In this document: in pieces, positions 45,077 through 53,742 of the stretch | How the letters are laid out: each line of letters opens with the position of its first letter | How positions within the stretch are numbered: position 1 is the first letter of the stretch | Origin: Candidatus Pelagisphaera phototrophica | GTDB lineage: Bacteria; Verrucomicrobiota; Verrucomicrobiia; Opitutales; Opitutaceae | Reading direction: 5' to 3' | Length of the DNA: 64,000 nucleotides | Assembly: GCF_014529625.1 (NCBI RefSeq) | Contig: NZ_CP076039.1 | Coordinates: forward strand, 3,658,001 to 3,722,000 | Program-made: the position numbers and the translations under genes | The notes under the pieces: model-generated | What the model saw: only the letters and a program-made list of their open reading frames with translations | The model's database searches: none | What the model was told of the DNA's origin: nothing

Positions 45077-45352
45077 TTAACTAAAACGCGTCTTGTCTTT
45101 TTCCTGATTCTGACTCGCCAGCTTTTGGGCAAGTCCTGAAAGTTTTGGAACCGCCGTAGAACTCACAGCAGGAGCAACTGATTCGCGATTCGTCGCGGAA
45201 ACCTCTTCCACGAGCTCTTTTCGAATGATTGGCACCGATCGCGGAGCGTCGATTCCGATCTTAACAACATCTCCGTCGATCCGTGTTATTCGAATTTCGA
45301 TGTTGTCGGCGATTACAATCGCCTCGTTTACCTTCCTGGATAAAATGAGCAT
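45077..45352 (-). CDS. csrA: Carbon storage regulator / translational repressor CsrA
   Basis: A 91-residue RNA-binding protein. The core 1-50 has [34 protein letters not shown] and the VPIIRKEL strand that binds GGA motifs. A C-terminal extension of about 35 residues ([16 protein letters not shown]...) makes it longer than the usual 60-75; extensions of this kind carry the FliW contact in B. subtilis CsrA. Lies between fliW and flagellin with gaps of 19 and 40 bases. Confidence 0.95.
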   Translation of the reverse strand: MLILSRKVNEAIVIADNIEIRITRIDGDVVKIGIDAPRSVPIIRKELVEEVSATNRESVAPAVSSTAVPKLSGLAQKLASQNQEKDKTRFS

Positions 45353-45371
45353 GGCTGTTTCCTTCCTGGTT

Positions 45372-45821
45372 TTAGCCGTTAGCGTTGCTTGAGAGAATAG
45401 GATGTTTCGTAGAGTACTTCATGTAGTTCGAAACAATCACTTGCTTGCCCACTTGAGAATTTCGATTCATCACGATCGGACCAACAAGGTTGGCGGTTGC
45501 TGACTCGAGATTCTCTTCACCGCGTATCGTAACAATGTTAAGGACCAAAGCATCGTCGAAAGAAGTGATGCCCAACTCTTCCGCGTCGTCGTCCGCTATT
45601 TCAATCTCGTAGTCAGTCAGAAACTGTGCCGGTTCCAATACGACGAAACCCAGCTCATGTTTCTTCGTCGAGCGTATCCACATAAATGGGAGCTCTTCCG
45701 TATTCACGATTAACTCGAATTCGTTTTCATCCGGAAATCCGACTAAACCTTTAGTGAGCCGAAACTCCATCGGCTTAACCCAGACGTCCTTGCTCTTTTG
45801 GGATTCCGTAACTATTTTCAT
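45372..45821 (-). CDS. fliW: Flagellar assembly factor FliW
   Basis: A 149-residue beta-barrel protein that binds both flagellin and CsrA and relieves CsrA repression while flagellin is low. Family signatures: [37 protein letters not shown], and [26 protein letters not shown]. Directly precedes csrA (19 bases) and follows flgL (27 bases), the arrangement known from Bacillus and Campylobacter. Confidence 0.95.
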   Translation of the reverse strand: MKIVTESQKSKDVWVKPMEFRLTKGLVGFPDENEFELIVNTEELPFMWIRSTKKHELGFVVLEPAQFLTDYEIEIADDDAEELGITSFDDALVLNIVTIRGEENLESATANLVGPIVMNRNSQVGKQVIVSNYMKYSTKHPILSSNANG

Positions 45822-45848
45822 GACTATTAAAACTTTAACTGCTCACTC

Positions 45849-46772
45849 TTAGATGTAATTGAGGAGAGACGAATTAAGGACCCGTCCCGCACTCTGTAGA
45901 GAGGCCTGATAAGCATTCTGAACCTGGGTTAGTCTCACAATCGTCTGAGAAAGATCTACATCTGCTTCAGATGATATGTTCTCCTCCAGATCCGTATACC
46001 GTTGCTGGTTCAAATTGATGTCGAACTCGATTCTCAACTGGACGGAGCCCTGACGGCTGAGGGCGAAAATCAAGTCATCCTCCGATATTTCCAGATCTGC
46101 GCGAATCGTCTCGTTGACCGCATTTAGACTACCGCTCTCCATCGCGTCTCTCAATGTGACCATTCTATTGATAAAGTCCGCAAACTGCTGATTTGTTGAA
46201 GCGTCGGTAAATGGCGCTACCTTGCCGGATTCGGAGAGGTGGAATTCCGGCCCTTCACTCGCACCGGTATAGGTAACCGCTGGACCTGCTCCCGCCCCAT
46301 CGGGGGCTTGAATTTTGCCTGATGCGTCTAAATTTACTGCGAAGGGTTCCGATCCACTTGCGGTTCCTCCAAAAATGTATTCACCATTGAACTTCGCATT
46401 CGCTCCGCGAACGGCCTGCTCAATCATTTCGTCGAGTTCTTCCGCATAAGCTTTTAAACCCGCTTCACCTTGCAAGTCATTTGCCAGAACCGCGATCTCA
46501 TTCACGCGATCGGATATTTTGACGAAGTTCTGCAATTGGGAAATAGTAGTATTGTTTATGTTCTGGGCCCGGGATGCGTTTTTGGAGAACTGGGCAATTT
46601 TCTCCTTCTCCTCCTGCATGTTGAGGATACGGTTGCTCGCAGCCGAATCGTCAGAGATTTTAGTGATGCGTTGCCCGCTGACAGCCTGTGTCTGCAACGT
46701 ATTCATCTGCTTCGTTATGTGCTGCAGATGATTCAAAAGCGTATCGGGATAGGTGTTATTTGTGACTCTCAT
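45849..46772 (-). CDS. flgL: Flagellar hook-associated protein 3 (FlgL)
   Basis: A 307-residue hook-filament junction protein. The N-terminal flagellin-like helices (MRVTNNTYPDTLLNHLQ, QAVSGQRITKISDDSAASNRILN) and the C-terminal RLTQVQNAYQASLQSAGRVLNSSLL are typical, with the GEYIFGGTASGSEPF segment in the middle. Thirty-three bases after flgK and 27 bases before fliW, same strand. Confidence 0.95.
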   Translation of the reverse strand: MRVTNNTYPDTLLNHLQHITKQMNTLQTQAVSGQRITKISDDSAASNRILNMQEEKEKIAQFSKNASRAQNINNTTISQLQNFVKISDRVNEIAVLANDLQGEAGLKAYAEELDEMIEQAVRGANAKFNGEYIFGGTASGSEPFAVNLDASGKIQAPDGAGAGPAVTYTGASEGPEFHLSESGKVAPFTDASTNQQFADFINRMVTLRDAMESGSLNAVNETIRADLEISEDDLIFALSRQGSVQLRIEFDINLNQQRYTDLEENISSEADVDLSQTIVRLTQVQNAYQASLQSAGRVLNSSLLNYI

Positions 46773-46805
46773 GGCAGGGATAGAATGGATTTTCGAAGCT
46801 CATCA

Positions 46806-48254
46806 CTAGATCAGACGGTTGATGATAACATCCAGCATTTCGTCGATCGCGCGAATGTGCCTACCGGTTGCTTCAAACGCTCTTTGATACTTCATCATAT
46901 CCGTCATTTCTTCATCGATGGAAACACCCGAAACAGAATCCTGCTGTACTTTTAGCAGCTTCAGAACGATTCCTTCGTCTTCTAAGCGAGAATCGACGGT
47001 AGAAACTTTCTGAGCTAAATCGGAGATCGTCGACCGATAGAATCCGCTAAAGGAACGGTCACCCAAATTTGAGATCTGGGAGCTATCAAGTTCGGCGATC
47101 GCTAAAATAAGGGAGTTGTCACCCAGTTCCTGAGCGGCGGCATTCGTGGTGCGAAGATTAAGCACATCGAGCGACGTTTCGAGCGAGATGCCTCGAGCTG
47201 TTTTTTCCGCTGGATCTCCGGTATCGGTAAAGAAATTCGTGTTTCCTGGAGCGGTTCCCGCATTGTAAAGATCGTTCAATTGCCCCACGAGTTCGGATGC
47301 GAGTTGATCGAGGGAATTCATGAATCCCTCAATTCCTCCATCCCGTGCGGCCATCAATCCATGGATACTTCCTCCCTTTACGAGTGCGGCATCACCAGTT
47401 CGATCAATGGAAAACGAGGGGAGTCCGGGTTGAGAGTCATCAAATGCGATTTGCTCAGATTGGCCACGATCGACAATATCGATACTTCCTGTGGGTGTGG
47501 CGATCGAGACTCTGATCTGTCCACCACTATCAGGAATGTTGGATACTTGAATTTTGACGAGCTCCGAGAGTTGTTCGAGACGGGATTGACGATTGTCACG
47601 CAAGGTTCGAGCTTGCCCCGCATTGCCTGCCTCAGAGCGAGCGATCTCAACATTGAGTCGAGCGATCTCTTCGATCAGTCGATTCGCATTTTCCAAGTCG
47701 GTTTGAGCTTCCAGTGAGATGTCTGCTTTCAATTCCTCGAACCGTTCTGAAGTAACGTTAAGCTTCTGTACTAGCATCTCAGACTTTTGCAGCAACGACT
47801 CTTTTTCCGCATCGGATGCGGGATTAGCTGAAAGAGAGTGAGACGCGTTAAAGAAGTCGTTTAACACTTCTGCCAGTCCACCGGATCCAGTCCCATCATT
47901 CGACGCCCCGTCAATAAATGCGGAATCACCCGTGCGGTTGATTTCCTGGCCCATATAGGCTTCTGCCTTACGCAGCACATCGCTCTGCGCTTCCAGAGAG
48001 CTGCTGATGCTAGACTCCCTTAAAATTTCTCGGTCAAGAATCTGATCGCGCATTTGGGTAAAGCCCAAAACCTCTACGCCAAGGCCTTGGGGGCCAACCA
48101 GCGTTTGCACTGTTCCACGATCTCCTAGTACCGCACGTTGTCGGGAATACTCGGGATTGTTCACGTTCGCAATGTTCGTGCCAGCCGTGGTCACGCCAAA
48201 GCGGTGAGCATTGAGCGCTTTCGTAGCATTGGCTAGATCTCCCAATATACTCAT
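46806..48254 (-). CDS. flgK: Flagellar hook-associated protein 1 (FlgK)
   Basis: A 482-residue junction protein between hook and FlgL. The N-terminal ALNAHRFGVTTAGTNIANVNNPEYSRQ is the flagellar rod/hook Asn-rich signature. The central heptad-rich segment (ENANRLIEEIARLNVEI) and the C-terminal QAFEATGRHIRAIDEMLDVIINRL-like end are complete. It follows flgN by 38 bases. Confidence 0.95.
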   Translation of the reverse strand: MSILGDLANATKALNAHRFGVTTAGTNIANVNNPEYSRQRAVLGDRGTVQTLVGPQGLGVEVLGFTQMRDQILDREILRESSISSSLEAQSDVLRKAEAYMGQEINRTGDSAFIDGASNDGTGSGGLAEVLNDFFNASHSLSANPASDAEKESLLQKSEMLVQKLNVTSERFEELKADISLEAQTDLENANRLIEEIARLNVEIARSEAGNAGQARTLRDNRQSRLEQLSELVKIQVSNIPDSGGQIRVSIATPTGSIDIVDRGQSEQIAFDDSQPGLPSFSIDRTGDAALVKGGSIHGLMAARDGGIEGFMNSLDQLASELVGQLNDLYNAGTAPGNTNFFTDTGDPAEKTARGISLETSLDVLNLRTTNAAAQELGDNSLILAIAELDSSQISNLGDRSFSGFYRSTISDLAQKVSTVDSRLEDEGIVLKLLKVQQDSVSGVSIDEEMTDMMKYQRAFEATGRHIRAIDEMLDVIINRLI

Positions 48255-48292
48255 TTGATGTATTCGCTAGATTCTTACGCTTAGCAGCGATT

Positions 48293-48802
48293 CTACACAA
48301 ACGTCTTGTAAGTCGCCGGAACCGTTCCCGACATACCGACATAACCTTTGCGCGAGTAGGTCTTAGAGTAATTCTCCGGCTCAGTCATGCTGAGCGCCTT
48401 TTGCGAGATTTCCATCATTCGCGAAAGGAGCAGATAGTTCTGTCGGGCCTTGCGACGAGTCCTTGTAACCATTGTATTCACCTCGTCAATCAAGGCTTCA
48501 AGCATGGGGCGGATGAAGTCAGGGAAATGTGGCAGCATGTTTCTCAGAGACAACTCTGGGTCGCAATCGTATTGGCTCGCCATCGAGCACACCTTGGATT
48601 CTCGCCTTTCCCTAAGGGTTTTCATCATGCCCATGTGTCTTTCCACATCCTCGTTGGTGAGCATCACCAAGTCCGATTCGCGGTTAAAAATTTCACTCTG
48701 CTGACGTTCCAGCAAATTGTGTAATCCCCCGTATTCCTGCACCTCTTCGCGCAGCAGGTCAACTAGCGGATCCCAATCTTTCTGTTCAAAAATACCGTTC
48801 AT
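48293..48802 (-). CDS. flgN: FlgN-like flagellar chaperone
   Basis: A 169-residue helical protein. The heptad pattern DLLREEVQEYGGLHNLLERQQSEIFNRESDL and the later RRKARQNYLLLSRMMEISQKALSM fit the FlgN/YvyG family, which holds FlgK and FlgL before export. The identity rests as much on its place directly upstream of flgK as on weak sequence pattern. It overlaps the flgJ stop by one base. Confidence 0.8.
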   Translation of the reverse strand: MNGIFEQKDWDPLVDLLREEVQEYGGLHNLLERQQSEIFNRESDLVMLTNEDVERHMGMMKTLRERRESKVCSMASQYDCDPELSLRNMLPHFPDFIRPMLEALIDEVNTMVTRTRRKARQNYLLLSRMMEISQKALSMTEPENYSKTYSRKGYVGMSGTVPATYKTFV

Positions 48803-49131
48803 TATATATCTCGTTTCTGAGGCACTCCTTCGGCTCCACTGTGCAGTTGTGCTTGCAGAACTGACGATAGCCCGAGGGACGTCCCTTTGGTAATACTGGT
48901 AGCGAGCGTGTCTTTAATGATGTGGTCGTACATCGGTATCGAAGAACCTAAGAGGCCCCCTTCTCCATCTGCCGTCTTCAACGCTTCATCTAGAAACTGT
49001 CGCATTAAGATTCCCTCAAACTGTTTGGCCGCTTCATCAATCTGCTGCTGTTCACCCATTTGGCCGTCTCGCATGCTCTGTTTCCACTGCATGCTGTCGA
49101 GAGCGGTTGGGGCTGTCGTTATTGGATCCAT
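48802..49131 (-). CDS. flgJ: Rod-binding protein FlgJ (N-terminal domain only)
   Basis: A 109-residue protein holding the FlgJ rod-scaffold domain: AAKQFEGILMRQFLDEALKTADGEGGLLGSSIPMYDHIIKDTLA is the family pattern. The muramidase domain of gammaproteobacterial FlgJ is missing, as in many other phyla, so peptidoglycan opening must be done by another enzyme. Two bases after flgI, one-base overlap with flgN. Confidence 0.9.
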   Translation of the reverse strand: MDPITTAPTALDSMQWKQSMRDGQMGEQQQIDEAAKQFEGILMRQFLDEALKTADGEGGLLGSSIPMYDHIIKDTLATSITKGTSLGLSSVLQAQLHSGAEGVPQKRDI

Positions 49132-49133
49132 AC

Positions 49134-50237
49134 TTATTTGATTATGAGTTCCGCTTGAAGGGCTCCTACGCTTTTCATCTCCTGCAAAATCGACATCATT
49201 TCTCTGGTGGTCACCCCCACCGCATTCAAAGCTGAGGTCACTTGCTGAATCGTAGGAAATTCATTCACGATCTTGAATCCGCCCGACATCTCAGTCACAT
49301 CGGTTTCAGTTGCGGGCGTCACTACCGTATCTCCCGCATCCCCAAATCCGTTTGGCTGGGATACATTCAAGTCATTCGAGATTGAGATCGTTAGCGCTCC
49401 ATGGCTGATCGCCACGGTAGATACTCGAACCTCAGCTGTGGCGACAATGACCCCAGTACGTTCGTTAATAACCACTTTAGCGGGCGTATCCGGATTAACA
49501 TTAATTGCACCAATTGATGAGATGAAATCCACTTCCCTTCCTTCATAAATCTCTGGAATCGCCACTTTCACTGCAGCTGAATCCAATGCCATCGTGCTAG
49601 CAGGGAAAATTTCGTTGATGGCTTCCGCCATTCGGGAGGCCGTATTGTAATCCGGATTGATGAGAAGCCAATTTACGTATCCACGCTCTGAGATATCCAT
49701 TTGAATCTCACGCTCGACAATCGCTCCATTTGAAATCATTCCAACCGTTGGATGGTTCTTTTGCACAGTCGCACCTCCAGGTCCTGCTGTTCCTCCGATA
49801 AATCCACCGACCGCGATCTGGCCCTGTGCGACCGCATAAACTTCCTGGTCCGCACCATACAATGGTGTTTGCAGAAGGACACCTCCTTGAAGGCTTTCAG
49901 CATCTCCGATGGAAGATACGGTTACGTCAATCCGAGTACCTTCGCGAGCAAAAGGGGGTATGTCCGCAGTTATCATGACCGCTGCTACATTGTCTGAACG
50001 CAGAGTGGTCGGGTCTACTGTAAGACCAAAGTTTTTGAGAGAGTTTACCAAACTGTTGACCGTAACATCTGACGTGCTGTCACCGTCGCCCGCTAAACCG
50101 ACGACCAGTCCATAGCCGACGAGCTGATTGTCCCGGCTTCCTTCAAGGGAAGCGAGATCCTTGATGCGGCCCGCATTCGAGACCGAAATCGCCAATACAG
50201 CGAAAAGTAAGAGTAAATGTGAGTATTTTAGCCTCAT
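49134..50237 (-). CDS. flgI: Flagellar P-ring protein FlgI
   Basis: A 367-residue periplasmic ring protein. A signal peptide (about 1-22, ending SNAGRIKD) is followed by the family opening IKDLASLEGSRDNQLVGYGLVVGLAGDGD. Later VRIIGA-type strands and IVATAEVRVSTVAISHGALTI are conserved. The ATG at 50237 is used; an in-frame TTG at 50252 overlaps flgH and gives a worse signal. The presence of P- and L-ring genes shows a Gram-negative flagellum with an outer membrane. Confidence 0.96.
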   Translation of the reverse strand: MRLKYSHLLLLFAVLAISVSNAGRIKDLASLEGSRDNQLVGYGLVVGLAGDGDSTSDVTVNSLVNSLKNFGLTVDPTTLRSDNVAAVMITADIPPFAREGTRIDVTVSSIGDAESLQGGVLLQTPLYGADQEVYAVAQGQIAVGGFIGGTAGPGGATVQKNHPTVGMISNGAIVEREIQMDISERGYVNWLLINPDYNTASRMAEAINEIFPASTMALDSAAVKVAIPEIYEGREVDFISSIGAINVNPDTPAKVVINERTGVIVATAEVRVSTVAISHGALTISISNDLNVSQPNGFGDAGDTVVTPATETDVTEMSGGFKIVNEFPTIQQVTSALNAVGVTTREMMSILQEMKSVGALQAELIIK

Positions 50238-50245
50238 GTCTTTAG

Positions 50246-50857
50246 TTACCAAATGTTGGCTACGTTAAGAAGCTGAGCAATCCACCCTTGTTTTTGGGCC
50301 GAGGCGATTGCTCCCTTCTCGAGGAACTCGACGTGTGCACTCGCGATTTTACTAGATATAATCGTGTTGTCTTTATCGATATCATCTCGTCTTACGATTC
50401 CTCGAATTATTACGTATTGCGTTTCTCCTGACACAGAAAGTTCTCGAGCTCCTTCAATAATAAGATTCCCATTTGGCAATCTATCAATCACTAGCACTGA
50501 CGCAGACGATGAAACCGACTGCGCATTAGTAATGTTTCCTCCACCGGAACTGGAAATGCCAGGACCAGAATACTCTACATTTGGATACTCTCCTCCGTTC
50601 GCAGTAGCAAATCCTGAATAGAAAAAGTTACTGATAGAAGCATTGGCTGATCCTGATTTATTGGTCGACTTGTTAACCGAACTGCTGACTGAAGAGCTTT
50701 CATCTACAACAATCGTGAGAATGTCACCGATTCTTCCTGCAGTACGGTCCGCAAAAATACTATTTTCAGGGTTTGCCTTTGAAAGCCAAAGAGATTCTCC
50801 CGCAACAACCGTTGCAGAGATCAATACAAGTCCAAAACTTAAAGCTGCTTTTTTCAT
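50246..50857 (-). CDS. flgH: Flagellar L-ring protein FlgH
   Basis: A 203-residue outer-membrane ring protein. The conserved SLWLSKANPENSIFADRTAGRIGDILTIVVDESS opening and VLVIDRLPNGNLIIEGARELSVSGETQYVIIRGIVRRDDI are present. The signal peptide ends SATVVAGES and has no lipobox cysteine, unlike the lipoprotein FlgH of enterobacteria. The ATG at 50857 with GAGG nine bases upstream is preferred over an in-frame TTG at 50872. Fifteen bases after flgA. Confidence 0.95.
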   Translation of the reverse strand: MKKAALSFGLVLISATVVAGESLWLSKANPENSIFADRTAGRIGDILTIVVDESSSVSSSVNKSTNKSGSANASISNFFYSGFATANGGEYPNVEYSGPGISSSGGGNITNAQSVSSSASVLVIDRLPNGNLIIEGARELSVSGETQYVIIRGIVRRDDIDKDNTIISSKIASAHVEFLEKGAIASAQKQGWIAQLLNVANIW

Positions 50858-50872
50858 ATTTAGAATCCTCAA

Positions 50873-51760
50873 TTAGAATGTTACTTGAACTCGGCCTTCG
50901 CCGATCACTTCACCCGAGAAATTTTTGTTTGATTCGAGATTGCTGAGAAAAACCATTTCGCCTCTGACACCGTCTTGCTGAGCTTTAGCCCGCATCGAGA
51001 TGCCAATCATTCCTTGGTAAGCGATCACATCTACTACCTGGCCTTTTCTGACCAGCGAACGCTCGGCGAGATCGCCCCACTTTAGCGGCTGCCCAGGCCT
51101 GATATCCCGGTTGTATTCATGCTGCTGTAGCACTTCTAAAGTAGCTACCACTGCGTCTGGTTCATAGAGAAGATCGACTTGGCGTGCTTCAAAATCTGAT
51201 GCCGCTGCTAACTCGCGCTCGCGCAGGTAGCGCTTCGCAAACCATACTTCGCTATAGAGGGCCGGCCTGAAGGGAATGTCCCAGTTGCCTAGAACGCCTT
51301 CTTCATTTTCAGCCTGGATTGAAAGATAAATGGTGTTTTTGGAAAGTCTACCCGGAAGGCGGGAAAGCTTAACTTCGTAGGGCTCGCTGTGATTCGACAG
51401 GTCCGGCAAAGCTCTGAGCGGAGTCAAAGTAATCTTACCGGCAGGTCGAAGATGCACATGCATTTGCCCTTCGATCGCTGTCAATAAGCTGCTTTCGGTA
51501 ATAGGATAGAATGGTTTTTGAACCGTTGCTGCCAGCGGACGACCTTCCACAGCTGGAATATTCACAGCACCTTCAGGCACCTCTGTCGCAACCTCGGATT
51601 TCAACGGAACCAGTGTATTCTCCTCAGACTTGCTAACGACAAACACTGGACTGGCTTCCGCCAGAATTGGCAATGGAGCAAGTATGTCCTCCAAAGAAGC
51701 ACGAATCGTTAAACTGGATACAATCAAAAATGCGGCGCAAAATGTAAATTTGATTTTCAT
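50873..51760 (-). CDS. flgA: Flagella basal body P-ring formation protein FlgA
   Basis: A 295-residue periplasmic chaperone for the P-ring. A signal peptide (1-22) precedes a poorly conserved first half; the second half has the SAF-type domain, RDIRPGQPLKWGDLAERSLVRKGQVVDVIAYQGMIGISMRAKAQQDGVRGEMVFLSNLESNKNFSGEVIGEGRVQV, the FlgA signature. Longer than the usual 220-240 residues because of the N-terminal part. The ATG at 51760 is chosen over a TTG inside flgG. Between flgG and flgH. Confidence 0.92.
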   Translation of the reverse strand: MKIKFTFCAAFLIVSSLTIRASLEDILAPLPILAEASPVFVVSKSEENTLVPLKSEVATEVPEGAVNIPAVEGRPLAATVQKPFYPITESSLLTAIEGQMHVHLRPAGKITLTPLRALPDLSNHSEPYEVKLSRLPGRLSKNTIYLSIQAENEEGVLGNWDIPFRPALYSEVWFAKRYLRERELAAASDFEARQVDLLYEPDAVVATLEVLQQHEYNRDIRPGQPLKWGDLAERSLVRKGQVVDVIAYQGMIGISMRAKAQQDGVRGEMVFLSNLESNKNFSGEVIGEGRVQVTF

Positions 51761-51764
51761 AACA

Positions 51765-52544
51765 CTATCGTTTAATTTGTCCAATTTGCTGCATCATTTG
51801 GTCTGACGTCTGAATGGACTTTGAATTTATTTCGTAAGCTCGCTGGGCAACGATCATATTAACCATTTCCTGAACGATGTTTACGTTTGAGTTTTCCAAG
51901 AAGCCTTGTCGGATCGTTCCAAAACTCTCAGTTCCTGGAATACCGCCCGTTGGAGTCCCGCTCGCAGTAGTTTCTCTAAAAAGGTTGCCGCCCAAGGCGG
52001 CGAGTCCCGATGGATTGTTAAAGCGAAAAAGCTGAAGTGATTCAGTGCCCACTGGTTCGGAATCTTTTAGAAACGTTATGGTGCCTCCTTCGCTCACTAC
52101 GATGCTGTTCGCTTCCTGGGGGATGGTAATTCCTGGCTCAAGGGCCATGCCTTGGCTCGTTGTCAACTGCCCATTGGGACCACGCTTGAAGCCGCCATCT
52201 CTTGTGTAGAGCGTGTCTCCATTTTGATCCGTGACAGAGAAAAACCCTTCACCCACGATCGCTACGTCTAGCTCCTCATCCGTACGATTTACTTGACCTT
52301 GCGTAAAGACCTTAGATGTCGCCACAACTTGGGTACCGCTACCTACTTGAATACCAGTGGGAAGGATACTTCCTCCAGAATCTGCCCCAACCGACTTCGG
52401 CACCTGGTAAAACATATCTTGAAACTCAACTTTGCTCTTTTTGAATCCCGTCGTATTAACGTTCGCAATATTGTTGGAGATCACATTCAGATTCGTCTGT
52501 TGCGCCTCCATACCACTTGCTGCAGAATATAATGATATGCTCAT
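51765..52544 (-). CDS. flgG: Flagellar distal rod protein FlgG
   Basis: A 259-residue rod protein. The N-terminal SLYSAASGMEAQQTNLNVISNNIANVNTTGFKK and the C-terminal EMVNMIVAQRAYEINSKSIQTSDQMMQQIGQI are textbook FlgG, with the inner DGFFSVTDQNGDTLYTRDGGFKRG-type domain. Thirty-six bases after flgF; four bases before flgA. Confidence 0.97.
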   Translation of the reverse strand: MSISLYSAASGMEAQQTNLNVISNNIANVNTTGFKKSKVEFQDMFYQVPKSVGADSGGSILPTGIQVGSGTQVVATSKVFTQGQVNRTDEELDVAIVGEGFFSVTDQNGDTLYTRDGGFKRGPNGQLTTSQGMALEPGITIPQEANSIVVSEGGTITFLKDSEPVGTESLQLFRFNNPSGLAALGGNLFRETTASGTPTGGIPGTESFGTIRQGFLENSNVNIVQEMVNMIVAQRAYEINSKSIQTSDQMMQQIGQIKR

Positions 52545-52580
52545 GTCGTGTTTTGGTTTCTATTAAAATTGGTTTAAGTT

Positions 52581-53342
52581 CTAGAATCTGCCACCGAGTG
52601 TCTGGATCGCCTTACCGAGAAGCTCATCCTTTCCTCGAATAACCTGTTGATTCAGTTGAAAGGCGCGAGAGACGCTTATCATGTTAACCATCTCAGATGT
52701 GTTAGATACATTACTCTGCTCGAGAGCTCCGTGCCTGATTGTGATTTTGTCTGAATCCAAATGGTAGGGATCACCCGAAACCTTTGGATCAACCACGAAT
52801 CCACCATGGGTGCGCACCATCTGTGCTGGGTCGTCAACATTACGAACCCCGATGATGGCAACCTGTTGCCCTTTCTGGCTAATCGATCCATCGGCCATAC
52901 CATTGACTTCACCTCCATCAGGCAGTAGCTGGATAATCCCCCGCTCGCCATCCAAAACGTGGTAGCCTTGCTTGCTGACGAGTTCTCCTTGATCGTTTAT
53001 TCTAAATTGACCATCTCGAGTGTAGATAAGTTGACCCTCTGGTGTGCGCAGTTCGAAGAAACCTTCCCCTTCGATAGCAAAATCCGTTTTAATGTCGGTG
53101 TTTTGGATGCTTCCGGTTGAAAAATCGATGCCATCCTTTCCCGCAGCCATCACTGACTCGCGGAATAGCGTCTTATCAAACGATCCTTCATACCCGATCA
53201 TTCCATTCCCCTGTCCTTCAAACGAGAGGATCGCCTTCTTGTATCCCGGTGTAGAGGACTGGGCTAGATTCTGAGCGATCGCGTTATTCCAAGTTTCAAG
53301 CCCAGACATGGAAGCCGCGTTTTGATAGATACCGTTCAACAT
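52581..53342 (-). CDS. flgF: Flagellar proximal rod / hook-basal body protein FlgF
   Basis: A 253-residue rod protein. It has the same domain plan as FlgG with the opening LNGIYQNAASMSGLETWNNAIAQNLAQSSTPGYKK, FFELRTPEGQLIYTRDGQF in the middle, and EMVNMISVSRAFQLNQQVIRG at the end. The NxxNxxTxG motif is altered (NLAQSSTPG in place of NIANVNTTG). The start at 53342 is needed for the family N-terminus. Probably first gene of a rod/ring transcript, with a sigma-54-like element just upstream. Confidence 0.92.
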   Translation of the reverse strand: MLNGIYQNAASMSGLETWNNAIAQNLAQSSTPGYKKAILSFEGQGNGMIGYEGSFDKTLFRESVMAAGKDGIDFSTGSIQNTDIKTDFAIEGEGFFELRTPEGQLIYTRDGQFRINDQGELVSKQGYHVLDGERGIIQLLPDGGEVNGMADGSISQKGQQVAIIGVRNVDDPAQMVRTHGGFVVDPKVSGDPYHLDSDKITIRHGALEQSNVSNTSEMVNMISVSRAFQLNQQVIRGKDELLGKAIQTLGGRF

Positions 53343-53356
53343 TTGGCAAATGACTT

Positions 53357-53374
53357 AGCAGTCGACATGCCAAA
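53357..53374 (-). promoter_or_regulatory. Candidate sigma-54 promoter before flgF
   Basis: On the minus strand TTTGGCATG, TCGA, CTGCTA: GG (53371-53370) and GC (53359-53358) are separated by exactly 10 bases, matching the -24/-12 spacing. The predicted transcript would begin at about 53346, only about four bases before the flgF ATG, which is unusually short. Confidence 0.4.
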
Positions 53375-53472
53375 AACATAAACTACTGCTCAATAGCTAT
53401 TTACGAAATAGCACTAACCGGCAGGTACTTTTTGCCCTTCTTTACCCGGCAATTCTATCCCTCAAATCCCGA

Positions 53473-53724
53473 CTAGGCTTCGTAATTGCAGTCAATCTCA
53501 GTGACTTGACCACAAGCGCAAGTAACCACGATCTTCGTCACCCGTCCCTCTTCCGTAACGTAAGACACATTACTTCCCGATTCGCCTTCAGACTCTTCCA
53601 CCAGACAGCTATCAGAGTCCTTGTCCCCCTCAGGCTCAATCCCTCGGACCGCACTTTTCGAGACGTCTTTGGACTTTTTTGGCGCTTCGCCTAGGTTCTC
53701 GCGGCCTGAAAGAAAGTTATCCAT
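53473..53724 (-). CDS. Small acidic cysteine-containing protein in the flagellar cluster
   Basis: An 83-residue protein. The first 50 residues are acidic and probably disordered (EPEGDKDSDSCLVEESEGE). The last 30 form a likely beta unit ending VVTCACGQVTEIDCNYEA, with a CxC and a further Cys that could bind metal. It follows motB by 18 bases, and 130 non-coding bases separate it from flgF. No family recognised. Confidence 0.6.
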   Translation of the reverse strand: MDNFLSGRENLGEAPKKSKDVSKSAVRGIEPEGDKDSDSCLVEESEGESGSNVSYVTEEGRVTKIVVTCACGQVTEIDCNYEA

Positions 53725-53742
53725 CTGAGATTATCGGTTCGC

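Noticed and set aside
44140-45132. Flagellin frame extended upstream to 45132
   Set aside because: The extra 32 residues overlap csrA in another frame and have no flagellin character; the ATG at 45036 has a strong ribosome-binding site.
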